Counted from the stretch's first letter, positions 1-8,912 are shown. The stretch is 53,227 nucleotides of DNA from a candidate division FCPU426 bacterium (GCA_030591525.1 JAUVAV010000020.1:1-53227), one strand, 5' to 3'. The notes: generated by a model not told the origin, from the sequence alone. Made by a program: numbers and translations.

Positions 1-7
1 AATTCCT

Positions 8-80
8 GAGCAATTGAACAATAGAAAATAGACCGCAATTGAGTTTTTCTATTGCTCTATTGTTCAATTCTCAATTGCTC
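8..80. repeat. imperfect inverted repeat
   Basis: The arms GAGCAATTGAACAATAG (8-24) and CTATTGTTCAATTCTCAATTGCTC (57-80) are inverted copies. The right arm carries a short internal duplication of CAATT. It lies beyond the 3' end of the acyl-CoA dehydrogenase gene and abuts the perfect palindrome at 82-122. No gene is visible in the first 125 bases. Confidence 0.6.
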
Positions 81-81
81 T

Positions 82-122
82 GGAGTTTGAGCAATTAGTC
101 TATGACTAATTGCTCAAACTCC
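82..122. repeat. perfect 19-bp palindrome after acyl-CoA dehydrogenase stop
   Basis: GGAGTTTGAGCAATTAGTC (82-100) and its exact complement (104-122) are separated by 3 bases, and the right end continues into CTAG. It begins three bases past the TAA of the gene at 126. The arms match the terminal repeats of the elements at 3519-3675 and 15885-16054. It could act as a 3'-end hairpin, but no T-tract follows on the minus strand. Confidence 0.75.
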
Positions 123-125
123 TAG

Positions 126-1283
126 TTACCCGCTCTTGGCAGCTTCCTTGATCATCTGCAAAGCGACCTCATTGCGCTGGATTTGGTTGGTCCCCTCGTA
201 AATCTGCGTAATTTTTGCGTCCCGCATCATTTTTTCCACCGGATATTCCCGCATATAACCGTACCCGCCCATGACCTGAACCGCATCCGTTGTCACCTGC
301 ATAGCTACGTCTGAGGCAAACAGCTTGGACATGGCCGAATATTTGGCATAATGTTTCTCTCCGGCATCAATAGTTCTGGCTGTGGCATAAAGCAGAGCCC
401 GGGCAGCCTCCACCTGGGTCGCCATATCCGCTAATATATGCTGAACCGCCTGAATACTGGCTATGGGCTGTCCGAATTGAACCCGTTGCCGGGAATAATT
501 CAGCGCTTCATCCAGAGCCCCGGCGGCAATACCCAGCGCCTGGGACCCCACTCCCGGCCGGGAAGTATTAAGAGTGTTTACGGCCACGATGAATCCCAGG
601 CCCTCCCGGTATAAAATATTTTTAGCCGGCACCCGGCAATTGGAAAATACCAATTCCCGGGTGGAAGAGGCACGGATTCCCATTTTATCCTCTTTTTTTC
701 CGAATTCAAAACCAGGAGTGCCTTTTTCCACAATAAAAGCCGTAGCTCCCCGCGTGCCCTTGGCTTTATTGGTCATGGCGATCACCGTATAGGTCTCGGC
801 TTCACCGCCGTTGGTAATCCATTGTTTGGTCCCGTTGAGAATGTAATCATCCCCATCCCGCAGGGCCATGGTCTGCATATTTCCGGCATCTGAACCGGCG
901 TTCGCCTCGGTCAAGCCGAAAGCCGCCAGTTTTTTTCCAGCCGCAATATCGGGGATATATTTAGCCTTCTGCTCTTCAGTTCCATAAAGCAGGATCGGAA
1001 AAGTCCCCAGGGCCGTAGCGGCCATGGACAAGGAAATTCCGCCGCAAACCTTGGACAGCTCTTCTACTGCCAGGCAAAGGTCGAAAATGCCCCCGCCCAT
1101 GCCGCCATACTTTTCAGGAATATACAGCCCCATGAGATCAGCCGCGGCCATTTCCTTGACAATATCCCAGGGGAAAATCCCTTCTTCATCGTACTTGGTA
1201 CGCACGGGCTTAATCTTGGTCTGCGCCAGCTCACGTGCGGTATCCACAATCATTTTTTGCTCGTCGGTTAAAAAATAGTTCAT
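126..1283 (-). CDS. acyl-CoA dehydrogenase (butyryl-CoA dehydrogenase type)
   Basis: FAD flavoenzyme of 385 residues, the usual length for short-chain acyl-CoA dehydrogenases, which take electrons from the alpha-beta bond of acyl-CoA and pass them to electron-transfer flavoprotein. The family signature GLTEANAGSDAG lies near residue 125, and the C-terminal QIYEGTNQIQR places the catalytic glutamate at about residue 363. The start ATG overlaps the rnc stop by four bases (ATGA), so translation is probably coupled. No EtfAB genes are visible. Its position at the tail of a fatty-acid synthesis block is unusual; chain-length specificity and direction cannot be told from sequence. Confidence 0.93.
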   Translation of the reverse strand: MNYFLTDEQKMIVDTARELAQTKIKPVRTKYDEEGIFPWDIVKEMAAADLMGLYIPEKYGGMGGGIFDLCLAVEELSKVCGGISLSMAATALGTFPILLYGTEEQKAKYIPDIAAGKKLAAFGLTEANAGSDAGNMQTMALRDGDDYILNGTKQWITNGGEAETYTVIAMTNKAKGTRGATAFIVEKGTPGFEFGKKEDKMGIRASSTRELVFSNCRVPAKNILYREGLGFIVAVNTLNTSRPGVGSQALGIAAGALDEALNYSRQRVQFGQPIASIQAVQHILADMATQVEAARALLYATARTIDAGEKHYAKYSAMSKLFASDVAMQVTTDAVQVMGGYGYMREYPVEKMMRDAKITQIYEGTNQIQRNEVALQMIKEAAKSG

Positions 1284-2008
1284 GCTTCCTCCCTTTTCAG
1301 CTTTGACAAAGCCTCGGCAGCCGCTTCCTGGGCTGCCTGCTTTTTGGTTCGTCCCCGGCCTTGCCCATAAATCCGGCCGGAGATTAAAACCGCAATGGCA
1401 TACTTACGCTCATGATCCGGCCCGGTCTCCTGCTCTATGCGGTAAACCGGCAGCTCCTTTTTCTGCTTATGGGAAAACTCCTGCAACAGGGATTTATAAT
1501 CATGCCTGCCCGGTTCCTTGATTTCGCGTTCGATATCCGTTTCCCAGTACTTGAGAATAAATTTTTCGGCCGCCCTCAATCCGCCGGTTATAAATATCGC
1601 TCCCAGCACTGCTTCCATGGTATCAGCCAGCAAGGCCATGCGATTACGGCCTCCGGTCAGGTCTTCGCCGTGCCCAAGCAACAGCGCCGGGCCTAATTCC
1701 AGTTGTCGGGCGTGCCTAGCCAAAATGGAAGTGGAAACCAGCCCGGCTTTAGTTTTGGATAATTCCCCTTCATCCGCCCAGGGCAGCTTATTATACAGCC
1801 GTTGGGTAATCACTAAACCCAGTACGGAATCACCTAGAAATTCCAGACGTTCATTGGTTTCAGGAAAGTTAAGCCCGGAGCGGTCTGCACTTTCATTCAC
1901 CCAGGAACGATGCGTTAAGGCGAAATGCAGCATCTCGCGGGCGGCCGGTCCGGCTTCTATTTCCCGTATAATTTTTCCGATAACTTGTTCATGCCGATCG
2001 GTTGTCAT
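1280..2008 (-). CDS. rnc: ribonuclease III
   Basis: Double-strand-specific endoribonuclease that processes rRNA and structured mRNAs. The N-terminal nuclease domain carries the signature NERLEFLGDSVLGLVI and a second acidic cluster, DTMEAVLGAIF. The C-terminal double-stranded RNA-binding domain starts near DYKSLLQEF and ends with the KKQAAQEAAAEAL helix. At 242 residues it has standard length. It follows fabF by 17 bases and overlaps the acyl-CoA dehydrogenase start by four. The fabF-rnc adjacency is common in bacteria. Confidence 0.96.
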   Translation of the reverse strand: MTTDRHEQVIGKIIREIEAGPAAREMLHFALTHRSWVNESADRSGLNFPETNERLEFLGDSVLGLVITQRLYNKLPWADEGELSKTKAGLVSTSILARHARQLELGPALLLGHGEDLTGGRNRMALLADTMEAVLGAIFITGGLRAAEKFILKYWETDIEREIKEPGRHDYKSLLQEFSHKQKKELPVYRIEQETGPDHERKYAIAVLISGRIYGQGRGRTKKQAAQEAAAEALSKLKREEA

Positions 2009-2025
2009 GGTATTAGGAGAAACGT

Positions 2026-3267
2026 TTAAGCTTCAAATCGTTTTACCAGCAGGGAAACGTTATGCCCTCCGAATCCGAAAGAATTGGTCATCACATTTCT
2101 AACCTCGGTTTTTCTCGGCCCTTCCGGAATAAAATCGAGATCGCACGAAGGATCAGGATCCTCCAGATTCATGGTAGCATGCAATATTTGTTCCTGAATG
2201 GATTTTACCACGGCTACGAATTCAATTCCGCCGGCCGCTCCCAAAGTGTGACCAATCATAGACTTAGTAGAGGATATTGCCAACTTATATGCATAATCGC
2301 CGAATACTTTTTTAATCGCGAGACATTCCGTAATATCCCCCTGCAGAGTGGAGGTTCCATGCGCGTTAATATAATCAATTTCCTCGGCGCTTACTCCGGC
2401 GTCCTGCATAGCCAGGCGCATAGCCTGGGCGCCGCCAGAGCCATCCGGCAAGGGCGCGGTCATATGGTAAGCGTCATCCGACATGCCATAGCCGCCGATC
2501 TCGGCTAATATTTTCGCGCTCCGCGCTTGCGCATGTTCCAAGGACTCCAGCACTGCCAGTCCCGCTCCTTCGGCTATTACGAAACCGTCCCGATCGCGGT
2601 CAAATGGACGGCTCGCTTGGTGGGGCGCTTCATTTCTGAGCGAAAGCGCTTTGGCTGAACAAAAACCGGCTACGGATATCGGCGTAATGGCTGATTCCGT
2701 CCCCCCCGCAATAATAACATCGGCATCCCCGCGCTGAATCAAACGGGTGGCATCCGCCAAAGCGTTATTACCGGAAGCGCAGGCCGTCACTACCGCTACG
2801 TTAGGCCCTTTAAAACCATTTTTAATCGCAATCTGGGCCGGCGCCATATTCGGGATCATCATGGGTACCAGAAATGGCGAAACCCGGCCTGGTCCTTTAC
2901 TGAGTAAAACCCGGGTTTGATTTTCCGCCACACCAATCCCGCCGATTCCGCATCCGACAACTACTCCTATCCGGCTGCGGTCCATCGAGGCTATATCCAA
3001 ACCGGAATGCTGCAGAGCCTCGTGCGCGGCTACCAGGGCGTATTGCACAAAAAAATCCATACGTCTGGCTTCCTTACGATCAACCAGCGCGGAAGGATCA
3101 AAATTACGTACCTCGCCGGCAATCCGGGAATCAAATCCGGCGCTGTCAAAATGGGTTATCGGACCAATCCCGGAATTCCCGGCCAGAATATTTTGCCAGA
3201 ATGATTCCACATCGTTGCCTAATGGCGTAATCGCACCCAGACCTGTTACCACTACCCGTTTTATCAT
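2026..3267 (-). CDS. fabF: beta-ketoacyl-ACP synthase II
   Basis: Condensing enzyme of fatty-acid elongation, joining malonyl-ACP to acyl-ACP. The open frame extends to a TTG at 3279, but the ATG at 3267 (MIKRVVVTG) fits the family start and puts the nucleophile (VVTACASG) at Cys163, the same number as in E. coli FabF. The two catalytic histidine motifs, INAHGTST and IGHTLGAAGG, are present. The protein is 413 residues long. The GCGGGGG just upstream is a poor ribosome-binding site with short spacing. A terminator-like hairpin lies about 60 bases upstream. Confidence 0.95.
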   Translation of the reverse strand: MIKRVVVTGLGAITPLGNDVESFWQNILAGNSGIGPITHFDSAGFDSRIAGEVRNFDPSALVDRKEARRMDFFVQYALVAAHEALQHSGLDIASMDRSRIGVVVGCGIGGIGVAENQTRVLLSKGPGRVSPFLVPMMIPNMAPAQIAIKNGFKGPNVAVVTACASGNNALADATRLIQRGDADVIIAGGTESAITPISVAGFCSAKALSLRNEAPHQASRPFDRDRDGFVIAEGAGLAVLESLEHAQARSAKILAEIGGYGMSDDAYHMTAPLPDGSGGAQAMRLAMQDAGVSAEEIDYINAHGTSTLQGDITECLAIKKVFGDYAYKLAISSTKSMIGHTLGAAGGIEFVAVVKSIQEQILHATMNLEDPDPSCDLDFIPEGPRKTEVRNVMTNSFGFGGHNVSLLVKRFEA

Positions 3268-3317
3268 AAACCCCCGCAAAAAAAATAATCTTCTCGAATG
3301 TCATTTTAAAATAAAAT

Positions 3318-3358
3318 GCAAAAATTCCCCCGCCCGTTTTAACTCCACGGACGGGGGA
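3318..3358 (-). terminator. terminator-like hairpin between acpP and fabF
   Basis: TTCCCCCGCCCGT (3325-3337) pairs with ACGGACGGGGGAA (3346-3358), 13-base arms with one mismatch. On the minus strand the stem is followed by TTTTT and a T-rich stretch. It would reduce transcription from acpP into fabF, so fabF may have its own promoter or be attenuated. Confidence 0.55.
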
Positions 3359-3518
3359 ACGCATCTTTTTCGGAAAACCATCCGCCCCATCCAAAATATA
3401 CCCTTGCTTCTCAGTTTACCCTACACTTAACTGCAAGGATAAAGATAACTAGCGGCCGTTCCCGGATCCCCTTCAGGGCTTTAAAAAACAAAAAGGGATT
3501 TCGAAAGTCCGATGCTTT

Positions 3519-3675
3519 CCTGGAGCCCAAGCAATTAGTCCGTTTTTTAGGATGTCATTCCCGAATGTTTTTATCGGGAATCCAGAGGCTTTGATTTCAA
3601 GGAATTAAAAGTCGCTGGATACACACTTACTACATGCGGGTATGACAAAATTGACTAAATGTTCAAGCTCCTAAG
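3519..3675. repeat. inverted-repeat element at the acpP stop codon
   Basis: Terminal repeats CTGGAGCCCAAGCAATTAGTC (left) and GACTAAATGTTCAAGCTCCTAAG (right) are imperfect inverted copies. Inside is a GTCATTCCCG...TATGAC hairpin (3554-3646). The acpP stop codon TAG lies within the right terminus. The roughly 400-base gap between acpP and fabF holds this element and the hairpin at 3318-3358; I see no gene there. Confidence 0.6.
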
Positions 3676-3916
3676 CTTGCGTTACATTCGCGTGGGTCTT
3701 TATAAACTCAATGGCATCACCCACGGTTTTTAACTTCTCGGCTTCCTCATCAGGAACATCCATATTAAATTCTTCCTCCAGGGCCATAATCAACTCCACA
3801 ATATCCAGGGAGTCGGCCCCAAGATCTTCCATAAAAGAAGCCTCATTAGTTACTTCATCGGCATCGACATTCAACTGATCTACAATAATCTCTTTGATTT
3901 TATCTTCTAGCGCCAC
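3671..3916 (-). CDS. acpP: acyl carrier protein
   Basis: Carries growing acyl chains on a phosphopantetheine arm. The attachment serine is Ser36 in the motif DLGADSLD, the same position as in E. coli AcpP, when translation starts at the GTG at 3916. That start has a strong ribosome-binding site (GAAGGAGGG, about 8 bases upstream) and gives 81 residues, typical for the family. The reading frame continues in-frame upstream to an ATG at 4003 with its own AAGGAGGGGG, so a longer form with 29 extra residues is conceivable. Confidence 0.96.
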   Translation of the reverse strand: MALEDKIKEIIVDQLNVDADEVTNEASFMEDLGADSLDIVELIMALEEEFNMDVPDEEAEKLKTVGDAIEFIKTHANVTQA

Positions 3917-4001
3917 GCTTTTGCACCCTCCTTCTCGACTTGTTAGTATTTCACCTGCGGCTTTAAAAAACCACTGATGTCTTCTTAATACGCGGTCATG
4001 C

Positions 4002-4027
4002 ATCCCCCTCCTTTTAAGGCGGAGGAT
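4002..4027 (-). promoter_or_regulatory. hairpin covering a ribosome-binding site in the acpP leader
   Basis: Just after the fabG stop, CCTCC and GGAGG pair across GCCTTAAAA. The GGAGG is the ribosome-binding site for the in-frame ATG at 4003 and for an overlapping four-codon ORF in another frame. The acpP site proper lies about 70 bases downstream. A regulatory role is an inference. Confidence 0.35.
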
Positions 4028-4028
4028 T

Positions 4029-4775
4029 TTAATACATAACCATTCCACCATCCACTGTTATAACCTGGCCCGTAATATAATCCGCTTCTTCTGACGCCAA
4101 CCATGCCGCTGTTTTGGCAATATCTTCCGGCTCACCCAACCGGCCCAGGGGAATCATTTTCTTTAAATTCCCTATAATCTCATCTGAAAGCTTACCGGTC
4201 ATCGCAGTTTTTATAAACCCCGGTGCAATGGCATTCACAGTTATGTTGCGCGAAGCCAACTCCCGGGCCGCCGTCCGGGTTAAACCTATTACTCCCGCTT
4301 TACTCGCGGCATAGTTGGCTTGACCCGCATTACCCATCAAGCCGATCACAGAAGCAATGTTAATAATCCGGCCGCCTCTTTGTTTTATCATCGGCCGGCT
4401 TACCGCCTTAATGCCATTAAAGGTGCCTTTAAGATTAACCGAGATGACCAGATCCCATTCCTCTTCGCTCATTCGCATGATCAAGCCGTCCCGGGTTATT
4501 CCGGCGTTATTGACCAATATATCGAGTCGGGTGTATTTGTCAATAATTTTTTTTACGCCTTGTTCAACCTCCGGGTAGGCAGCGACATTCATTTTAAGGG
4601 AAAACACTTCTCTTCCCGTCTCCCCAGCCAGCCTCCGGGCGCTCTCTTCGACTTGATCCGGATTTAAATCGGCCAGTACCAGGTCCGCGCCTAAGCACGC
4701 CATTTTACGCGCAATCTCCAGACCTATGCCCTGCGCGCTTCCGGTAACCAAGGCGACTTTATTTTTCAAGTCCAT
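4029..4775 (-). CDS. fabG: 3-oxoacyl-ACP reductase
   Basis: Short-chain dehydrogenase that reduces beta-ketoacyl-ACP with NADPH in the fatty-acid cycle. It has the nucleotide-binding TGSAQGIG near residue 11, the NNAG motif at 89-92, and the catalytic set Ser142, Tyr155 and Lys159 (NYAASKAG). At 248 residues it has standard length. It sits 15 bases downstream of fabD and 112 bases upstream of acpP, within the canonical fabD-fabG-acpP order. Confidence 0.95.
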   Translation of the reverse strand: MDLKNKVALVTGSAQGIGLEIARKMACLGADLVLADLNPDQVEESARRLAGETGREVFSLKMNVAAYPEVEQGVKKIIDKYTRLDILVNNAGITRDGLIMRMSEEEWDLVISVNLKGTFNGIKAVSRPMIKQRGGRIINIASVIGLMGNAGQANYAASKAGVIGLTRTAARELASRNITVNAIAPGFIKTAMTGKLSDEIIGNLKKMIPLGRLGEPEDIAKTAAWLASEEADYITGQVITVDGGMVMY

Positions 4776-4790
4776 TAATCAGCCTCCTTT

Positions 4791-5741
4791 TCATTTCTCA
4801 GCCTCGGCCAATTCCAAAGCCGCAGCTTCAATCTCAGCCGGCGAAAAGGCCCCTAAGACCCTGATCTGGGGATCGATTTTTTTCATCAGGCCGCGTAGAA
4901 CCTTGCCCGGTCCGATTTCTACCATAACCTTTACTCCCATGTCCAGCATCTTTTTCATGGAAGTTTCCCAAAGCACCGAACCGGAAACCTGCTTAACCAA
5001 GGCTTCTCTGATTTCCGCCGGATTAGAAACCAAGGCGGCGGAAACATTTGCAATAACTGAAATATCCGGAACTTTCCAAGCGGTCTTTTCCAACGCCCGG
5101 GATAGTTCCTCTCCCGCGCCGCGCATAAAGCGTGAATGAAAGGGGCCGGAAACCGCCAGAGGAATTACGCGAATTTTCTTCTCGCCGGCCAACTCGTATA
5201 AACGGTCCAAGGCCGCGGCAGCGCCGGATACCACTACCTGCCCCGGACAATTCAGATTAGCCGGCCGCAGATTGCCATTAGCGTCAGCCGCGCGGCAGAG
5301 GACGTCTGCTTCTTCCGGCGTAAGTCCTATTACCGCGGCCATCCCGCCCTGAATCTGTTCGGCCGCAGCCTGCATTAGCTTTCCCCGCTGGTAGAGCAAG
5401 CCCACCGCTGACCTAAAATTGAGCGCCCCGGCGGCCAGCAGTGCGGAATACTCTCCCAAGGAGTGTCCGGCACAAACGCATTTTTCCGGAGACGGTTTCC
5501 ATTTTTCGGTTAAAACCGTCCAGGCAGCCACAGTAGCAGTCATGATCGCGGGCTGGGCAATATCCGTACTTTTCAGTTTCTCATCCGGACCTTCTAACAT
5601 AACCCGGCTTATGGGAAAACCCAAAGTTTGATCCGCCAGCTCATAGATTTCGCGGGCCGCTGGGAAGACGTTGATTAATTCCTGTCCCATGCCTACAAAC
5701 TGGGAACCCTGCCCGGGAAATAATAATCCGATCTTAGACAC
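4791..5741 (-). CDS. fabD: malonyl-CoA:ACP transacylase
   Basis: Moves the malonyl group from CoA to acyl carrier protein. The N-terminal FPGQGSQ motif and the nucleophile elbow GHSLGEYSA (Ser94) are present, with the partner histidine in VSGPFHSRFM near residue 203. The protein is 316 residues, slightly above the common 305-310. It lies 15 bases from both fabH and fabG, consistent with one transcript. Confidence 0.95.
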   Translation of the reverse strand: MSKIGLLFPGQGSQFVGMGQELINVFPAAREIYELADQTLGFPISRVMLEGPDEKLKSTDIAQPAIMTATVAAWTVLTEKWKPSPEKCVCAGHSLGEYSALLAAGALNFRSAVGLLYQRGKLMQAAAEQIQGGMAAVIGLTPEEADVLCRAADANGNLRPANLNCPGQVVVSGAAAALDRLYELAGEKKIRVIPLAVSGPFHSRFMRGAGEELSRALEKTAWKVPDISVIANVSAALVSNPAEIREALVKQVSGSVLWETSMKKMLDMGVKVMVEIGPGKVLRGLMKKIDPQIRVLGAFSPAEIEAAALELAEAEK

Positions 5742-5756
5742 TAATGTCTCCTTTGT

Positions 5757-6746
5757 TTACCAGCGCAATATGGACGCGCCCCAAGTTAAACCAGCCCCGA
5801 AAGCCACTAAGGCCACGATCATCCCCGGCTGGAGACGCCCGCCTTGTTCGGCTTCCAGCATTGCTATTGGCAGAGAGGCCGCCGAGGTATTGCTGTAACG
5901 TTCTATATTAATCATAACTTTTTCCATGGAAAGATTAAGCCGTTTAGCAGCGGATTGGATAATACGCAGGTTGGCCTGATGAGGTATCAACATATCCAGG
6001 TCGGATTCTTTCAATCCCGCCCGGGCCAGGGCTTCTGTGACACTTGCGCCGATAATCCGAACCCCAAATTTATAAATTTCCTGGCCGTTCATCTTCATAT
6101 AATGCAGCCGCTGATCCACGGTTTCATGCGTAGTCGGCCGGGCTGATCCTCCGCCGGGAATCCAGAGATTTTCTATCCCGCTGCTGTCCGTACCCAGCGT
6201 GCAGGCCAATAATTCACCGCGCGGAGCGTCTTCGGTCAGTAAAACCGCTCCCGCACCATCTCCCATCAAGACCGCGGTCGACCGGTCCTCCCAGTCCAGC
6301 AGACTGGAAAATTTCTCGGCAGCTATCACCAGGACTTTTCCGGCCTGCCCGGCGGCTATCATCTGCGCGCCAACCACATAGGCATATTGAAAACCGGTGC
6401 AAACCGCGTTTAAGTCACAAGCCGCCGCATTCGCCGCACCCAGACTATGCTGTATCAAACAAGCCGTAGCCGGAAAAACCATATCCGGCGAAGAGGTTGC
6501 CACTATGATCATATCCACTTCCGAAGCCGCCACGCCCGCATTTTCCAACGCCCGGCGGCCGGCGATCACTCCCAGGTCGGAAGCCGCTTGTTCGGGCGCG
6601 GCGATGCGCCGTTCTCGAATACCGGTCCTGCTCCTGATCCATTGGTCCGAAGTATCCAAGCGCTCCTCAAATTCCTTATTGGTCATTACCCGCTCCGGAA
6701 GATAGCAGCCCATGCCCGCGATTCCGACCCGCTTAGCCCGCTTCAT
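5757..6746 (-). CDS. fabH: beta-ketoacyl-ACP synthase III
   Basis: Starts fatty-acid synthesis by condensing an acyl-CoA primer with malonyl-ACP. The catalytic triad is visible as Cys116 (DLNAVCTGF), His256 (IPHQANLRI) and Asn286 (YSNTSAAS). The protein is 329 residues, standard length. Its ATG overlaps the plsX stop by four bases (ATGA). Primer preference cannot be read from the sequence. Confidence 0.96.
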   Translation of the reverse strand: MKRAKRVGIAGMGCYLPERVMTNKEFEERLDTSDQWIRSRTGIRERRIAAPEQAASDLGVIAGRRALENAGVAASEVDMIIVATSSPDMVFPATACLIQHSLGAANAAACDLNAVCTGFQYAYVVGAQMIAAGQAGKVLVIAAEKFSSLLDWEDRSTAVLMGDGAGAVLLTEDAPRGELLACTLGTDSSGIENLWIPGGGSARPTTHETVDQRLHYMKMNGQEIYKFGVRIIGASVTEALARAGLKESDLDMLIPHQANLRIIQSAAKRLNLSMEKVMINIERYSNTSAASLPIAMLEAEQGGRLQPGMIVALVAFGAGLTWGASILRW

Positions 6747-7765
6747 CTTTCAGCTACCCGGTTTTCTTTGAGCGCAGCCTCAATTTTAGAATTAATGTGT
6801 TCTTCGATGAATTTAACCCCCTGCAGGAGGGCGCTTTTTATCGCCCGGCGATTCGATTTGCCGTGCCCGATGGTGGAAATACCATTAATGCCCAACAGCG
6901 GAGCGCTGCCGTACTCCTGGTAATCCATTCGGCGGTATATGGCACGAAGAATCGGAACAAACATCCCTAGGGATATTTTAGTCAACCACCCGCTCGCCAT
7001 TACCTGTTGCTTGATAAGTTCGCCGAACAGGCGTATACTGCCCTCCCCGAACTTCAATAGAACATTACCTACAAAACCATCGCAGATTACCACGTCGACT
7101 CTGCCTTCCAGTATATCCTGCCCTTCCACATTTCCGATAAATTTAATGTTTTTTAAGCCGGCAATCAACTTCCAGCTCTGCCGGATAAGTTCATTCCCTT
7201 TGGACTCCTCCCGGCCCACCGAAATCAGTCCGACTCGAGGCCGGTTGACCTTCATCACATAGCGGCAATAAAGCTCGCCCATAACGGCAAACTGGGTCAG
7301 CATTTTCGGTTTGGTATCAACGTTGGCGCCGACATCCAGGATGGAGGTCGATCCATGAGGGTTTAAGGAGGGAAAATTTATTAGCAAGGCCGGACGGATA
7401 ATACCGGGTATTCGTCCCAGATGCAATAAGGAGACCGCCATGGCAGCCCCGGTATTCCCGGCGGTAAAAACCGCCTGGGCTTTCCCCGCTTTAACCAATT
7501 GATTGGCCAGATGGAGCGAGGATTTCTTCTTGCGGCGCACCGCCATGGCCGGTGGATCATGCATGGTAATTCTTTCTTCGGCGTGGTATACTTCAATTCG
7601 TTCGAAGTCGTATTTATATTTCGCCAATTCATTCCTGATAACCTTCTGCCGGCCGGTTAATAAAATTTTTAAATTGGGATTTTGATTTACCGCTTCTACC
7701 GCACCCGCCACTTCTTCAACCGGTGCCTTGTCTCCACCCATTCCATCCAGCGCAATCGCTACCAT
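6743..7765 (-). CDS. plsX: phosphate acyltransferase PlsX
   Basis: Converts acyl-ACP to acyl-phosphate for phospholipid synthesis with PlsY. The family N-terminus IALDGMGGDKAP is present, along with LDVGANVDTKP and CDGFVGNVLLKFGEG further on. At 340 residues it has standard length. The rpmF-plsX-fabH order is the classical arrangement. It is separated from rpmF by 263 bases filled with hairpins. Confidence 0.95.
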   Translation of the reverse strand: MVAIALDGMGGDKAPVEEVAGAVEAVNQNPNLKILLTGRQKVIRNELAKYKYDFERIEVYHAEERITMHDPPAMAVRRKKKSSLHLANQLVKAGKAQAVFTAGNTGAAMAVSLLHLGRIPGIIRPALLINFPSLNPHGSTSILDVGANVDTKPKMLTQFAVMGELYCRYVMKVNRPRVGLISVGREESKGNELIRQSWKLIAGLKNIKFIGNVEGQDILEGRVDVVICDGFVGNVLLKFGEGSIRLFGELIKQQVMASGWLTKISLGMFVPILRAIYRRMDYQEYGSAPLLGINGISTIGHGKSNRRAIKSALLQGVKFIEEHINSKIEAALKENRVAER

Positions 7766-7800
7766 ATAACGGCCTTTCGTTTAATATGTTAACCGCGAAT

Positions 7801-8030
7801 TCCCCGGCTTTCCCTGATAAAGACATCAGGACAGGCAAGCCGGGGATGAAGCGGGATGGTAATAATGGTTTTCTACAGATCATATCCAATTTCCCCGCTC
7901 TTCAGAGCGGGGAAATTGAATACGTCACCGCGACTCCCCCGCCTTTCCCGGCGGGGAGGAAGCGGCCATATCAATAATGCCTTTCTGCATCTCGGATCAA
8001 ATTACTCCTCCCTTCCGGGCGGAGTAATTT
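7801..8030. repeat. series of four hairpins between rpmF and plsX
   Basis: Four inverted repeats lie in a row: TCCCCGGCTT/AAGCCGGGGA (7801-7810, 7837-7846); CAATTTCCCCGCTC/GAGCGGGGAAATTG (7887-7900, 7905-7918, perfect 14 bp); a CTCCCC-GCC/GGC-GGGGAG stem near 7934-7957; and AAATTACTCC/GGAGTAATTT (7999-8008, 8021-8030), which overlaps the rpmF stop by two bases. None is followed by a long T-tract on the minus strand. No other content is visible. Confidence 0.7.
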
Positions 8031-8211
8031 AAACATTCCCGGAAACAATGATTTCTTTATCCCGGTAATAACCGCAGTTAGAGCATAAATGATGAGGCCG
8101 CTTAGGCTGGTGGCATTGCGGACATACCGAAATATCCACTGACCCTAGTTTCCAGGTTGAGCGCCGCTTCCTGGTACGGGCTTTTGAAAATTTCCTCTTG
8201 GGATTGGCCAT
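8029..8211 (-). CDS. rpmF: 50S ribosomal protein L32
   Basis: Small zinc-binding ribosomal protein of 60 residues. The start MANPKRKFSKARTRKRRS matches the family closely. Two cysteine pairs, CPQCH and CSNC, form the zinc site, and HHLCSNCGYYRDKEII is typical. It lies six bases downstream of yceD, the usual yceD-rpmF pairing. Confidence 0.97.
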   Translation of the reverse strand: MANPKRKFSKARTRKRRSTWKLGSVDISVCPQCHQPKRPHHLCSNCGYYRDKEIIVSGNV

Positions 8212-8217
8212 AATAAA

Positions 8218-8808
8218 TTAATCCTCCTGCTTGACATCTGTATCCGCTTCCCCGGAGCCGCAAGTCTTTTCACTCACCGGCAAATTCTCCAGAACGGCAA
8301 AAGATCCTGCGCCCTTCTTCCGGTTGCAGGCACACGCTCCTTCTGCCAGACGGGCGCCGCATTGGTGACACAAACCGGGACAATCCTCCCGGCAAAGCGG
8401 TTTCATGGGAATAGCTAATATTAAAGCGCTGCGAATCTCTTGAAACAAATCCAACTGACCGCCGCTATAGGAGATAAAAACGGGATCCTGCTTCCGGCTT
8501 TCCCGGCTCTCCTGCTCTTTCTGGTCTGGTGAATATTGCTCCGCCGGAACGGCCACTAGTAAAAAATCCGCCTGCAGAGGAGCATCAAATTCTATTAAAC
8601 ACCTAACACAGGTCAGTTTAACCTCAATTTTGACCCGGCCTTGGACATATATCTTTTCGCCGATGCGATATAAAGTATACTTTAAAAAAATCGGGCCTTT
8701 TTCTGAAACCGCCTCATCTAAATCCAAATCCAGTCCGGAAATCTCTTGGGAAACGATCTGGGGATCTTCCCTGATGGAATCCAGGTTGATTTTCAGTATA
8801 TTTTTCAT
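8218..8808 (-). CDS. YceD/DUF177 family protein
   Basis: Family proteins are co-encoded with L32 and are linked to 23S rRNA processing or stability in bacteria and plastids. The conserved core VKLTCVRCLIEFDAP is followed by a C-terminal cysteine-rich stretch, CREDCPGLCHQCG, with further ACAC, which could bind metal. I chose the ATG at 8808 (MKNILKINLDSI), preceded by AAGGCAGG at a long spacing; the frame is open to an ATG at 8844 with no clear ribosome-binding site. The protein would be 196 residues. Confidence 0.85.
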   Translation of the reverse strand: MKNILKINLDSIREDPQIVSQEISGLDLDLDEAVSEKGPIFLKYTLYRIGEKIYVQGRVKIEVKLTCVRCLIEFDAPLQADFLLVAVPAEQYSPDQKEQESRESRKQDPVFISYSGGQLDLFQEIRSALILAIPMKPLCREDCPGLCHQCGARLAEGACACNRKKGAGSFAVLENLPVSEKTCGSGEADTDVKQED

Positions 8809-8912
8809 AAAAACAAAAAAACCTGCCTTAGGGTGATTTCCCATTCAGACAATAATGGCCGAAATTATATCCTTCACCGTAGCGCCTGTCAACCGAAAAT
8901 CCAGAAAGTCGG

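Noticed and set aside
1518-2102. 194-residue plus-strand frame
   Set aside because: Opposite rnc and the fabF end; both are certain on the minus strand.
2062-2508. 148-residue plus-strand frame
   Set aside because: Opposite fabF, low-complexity composition and no ribosome-binding site.
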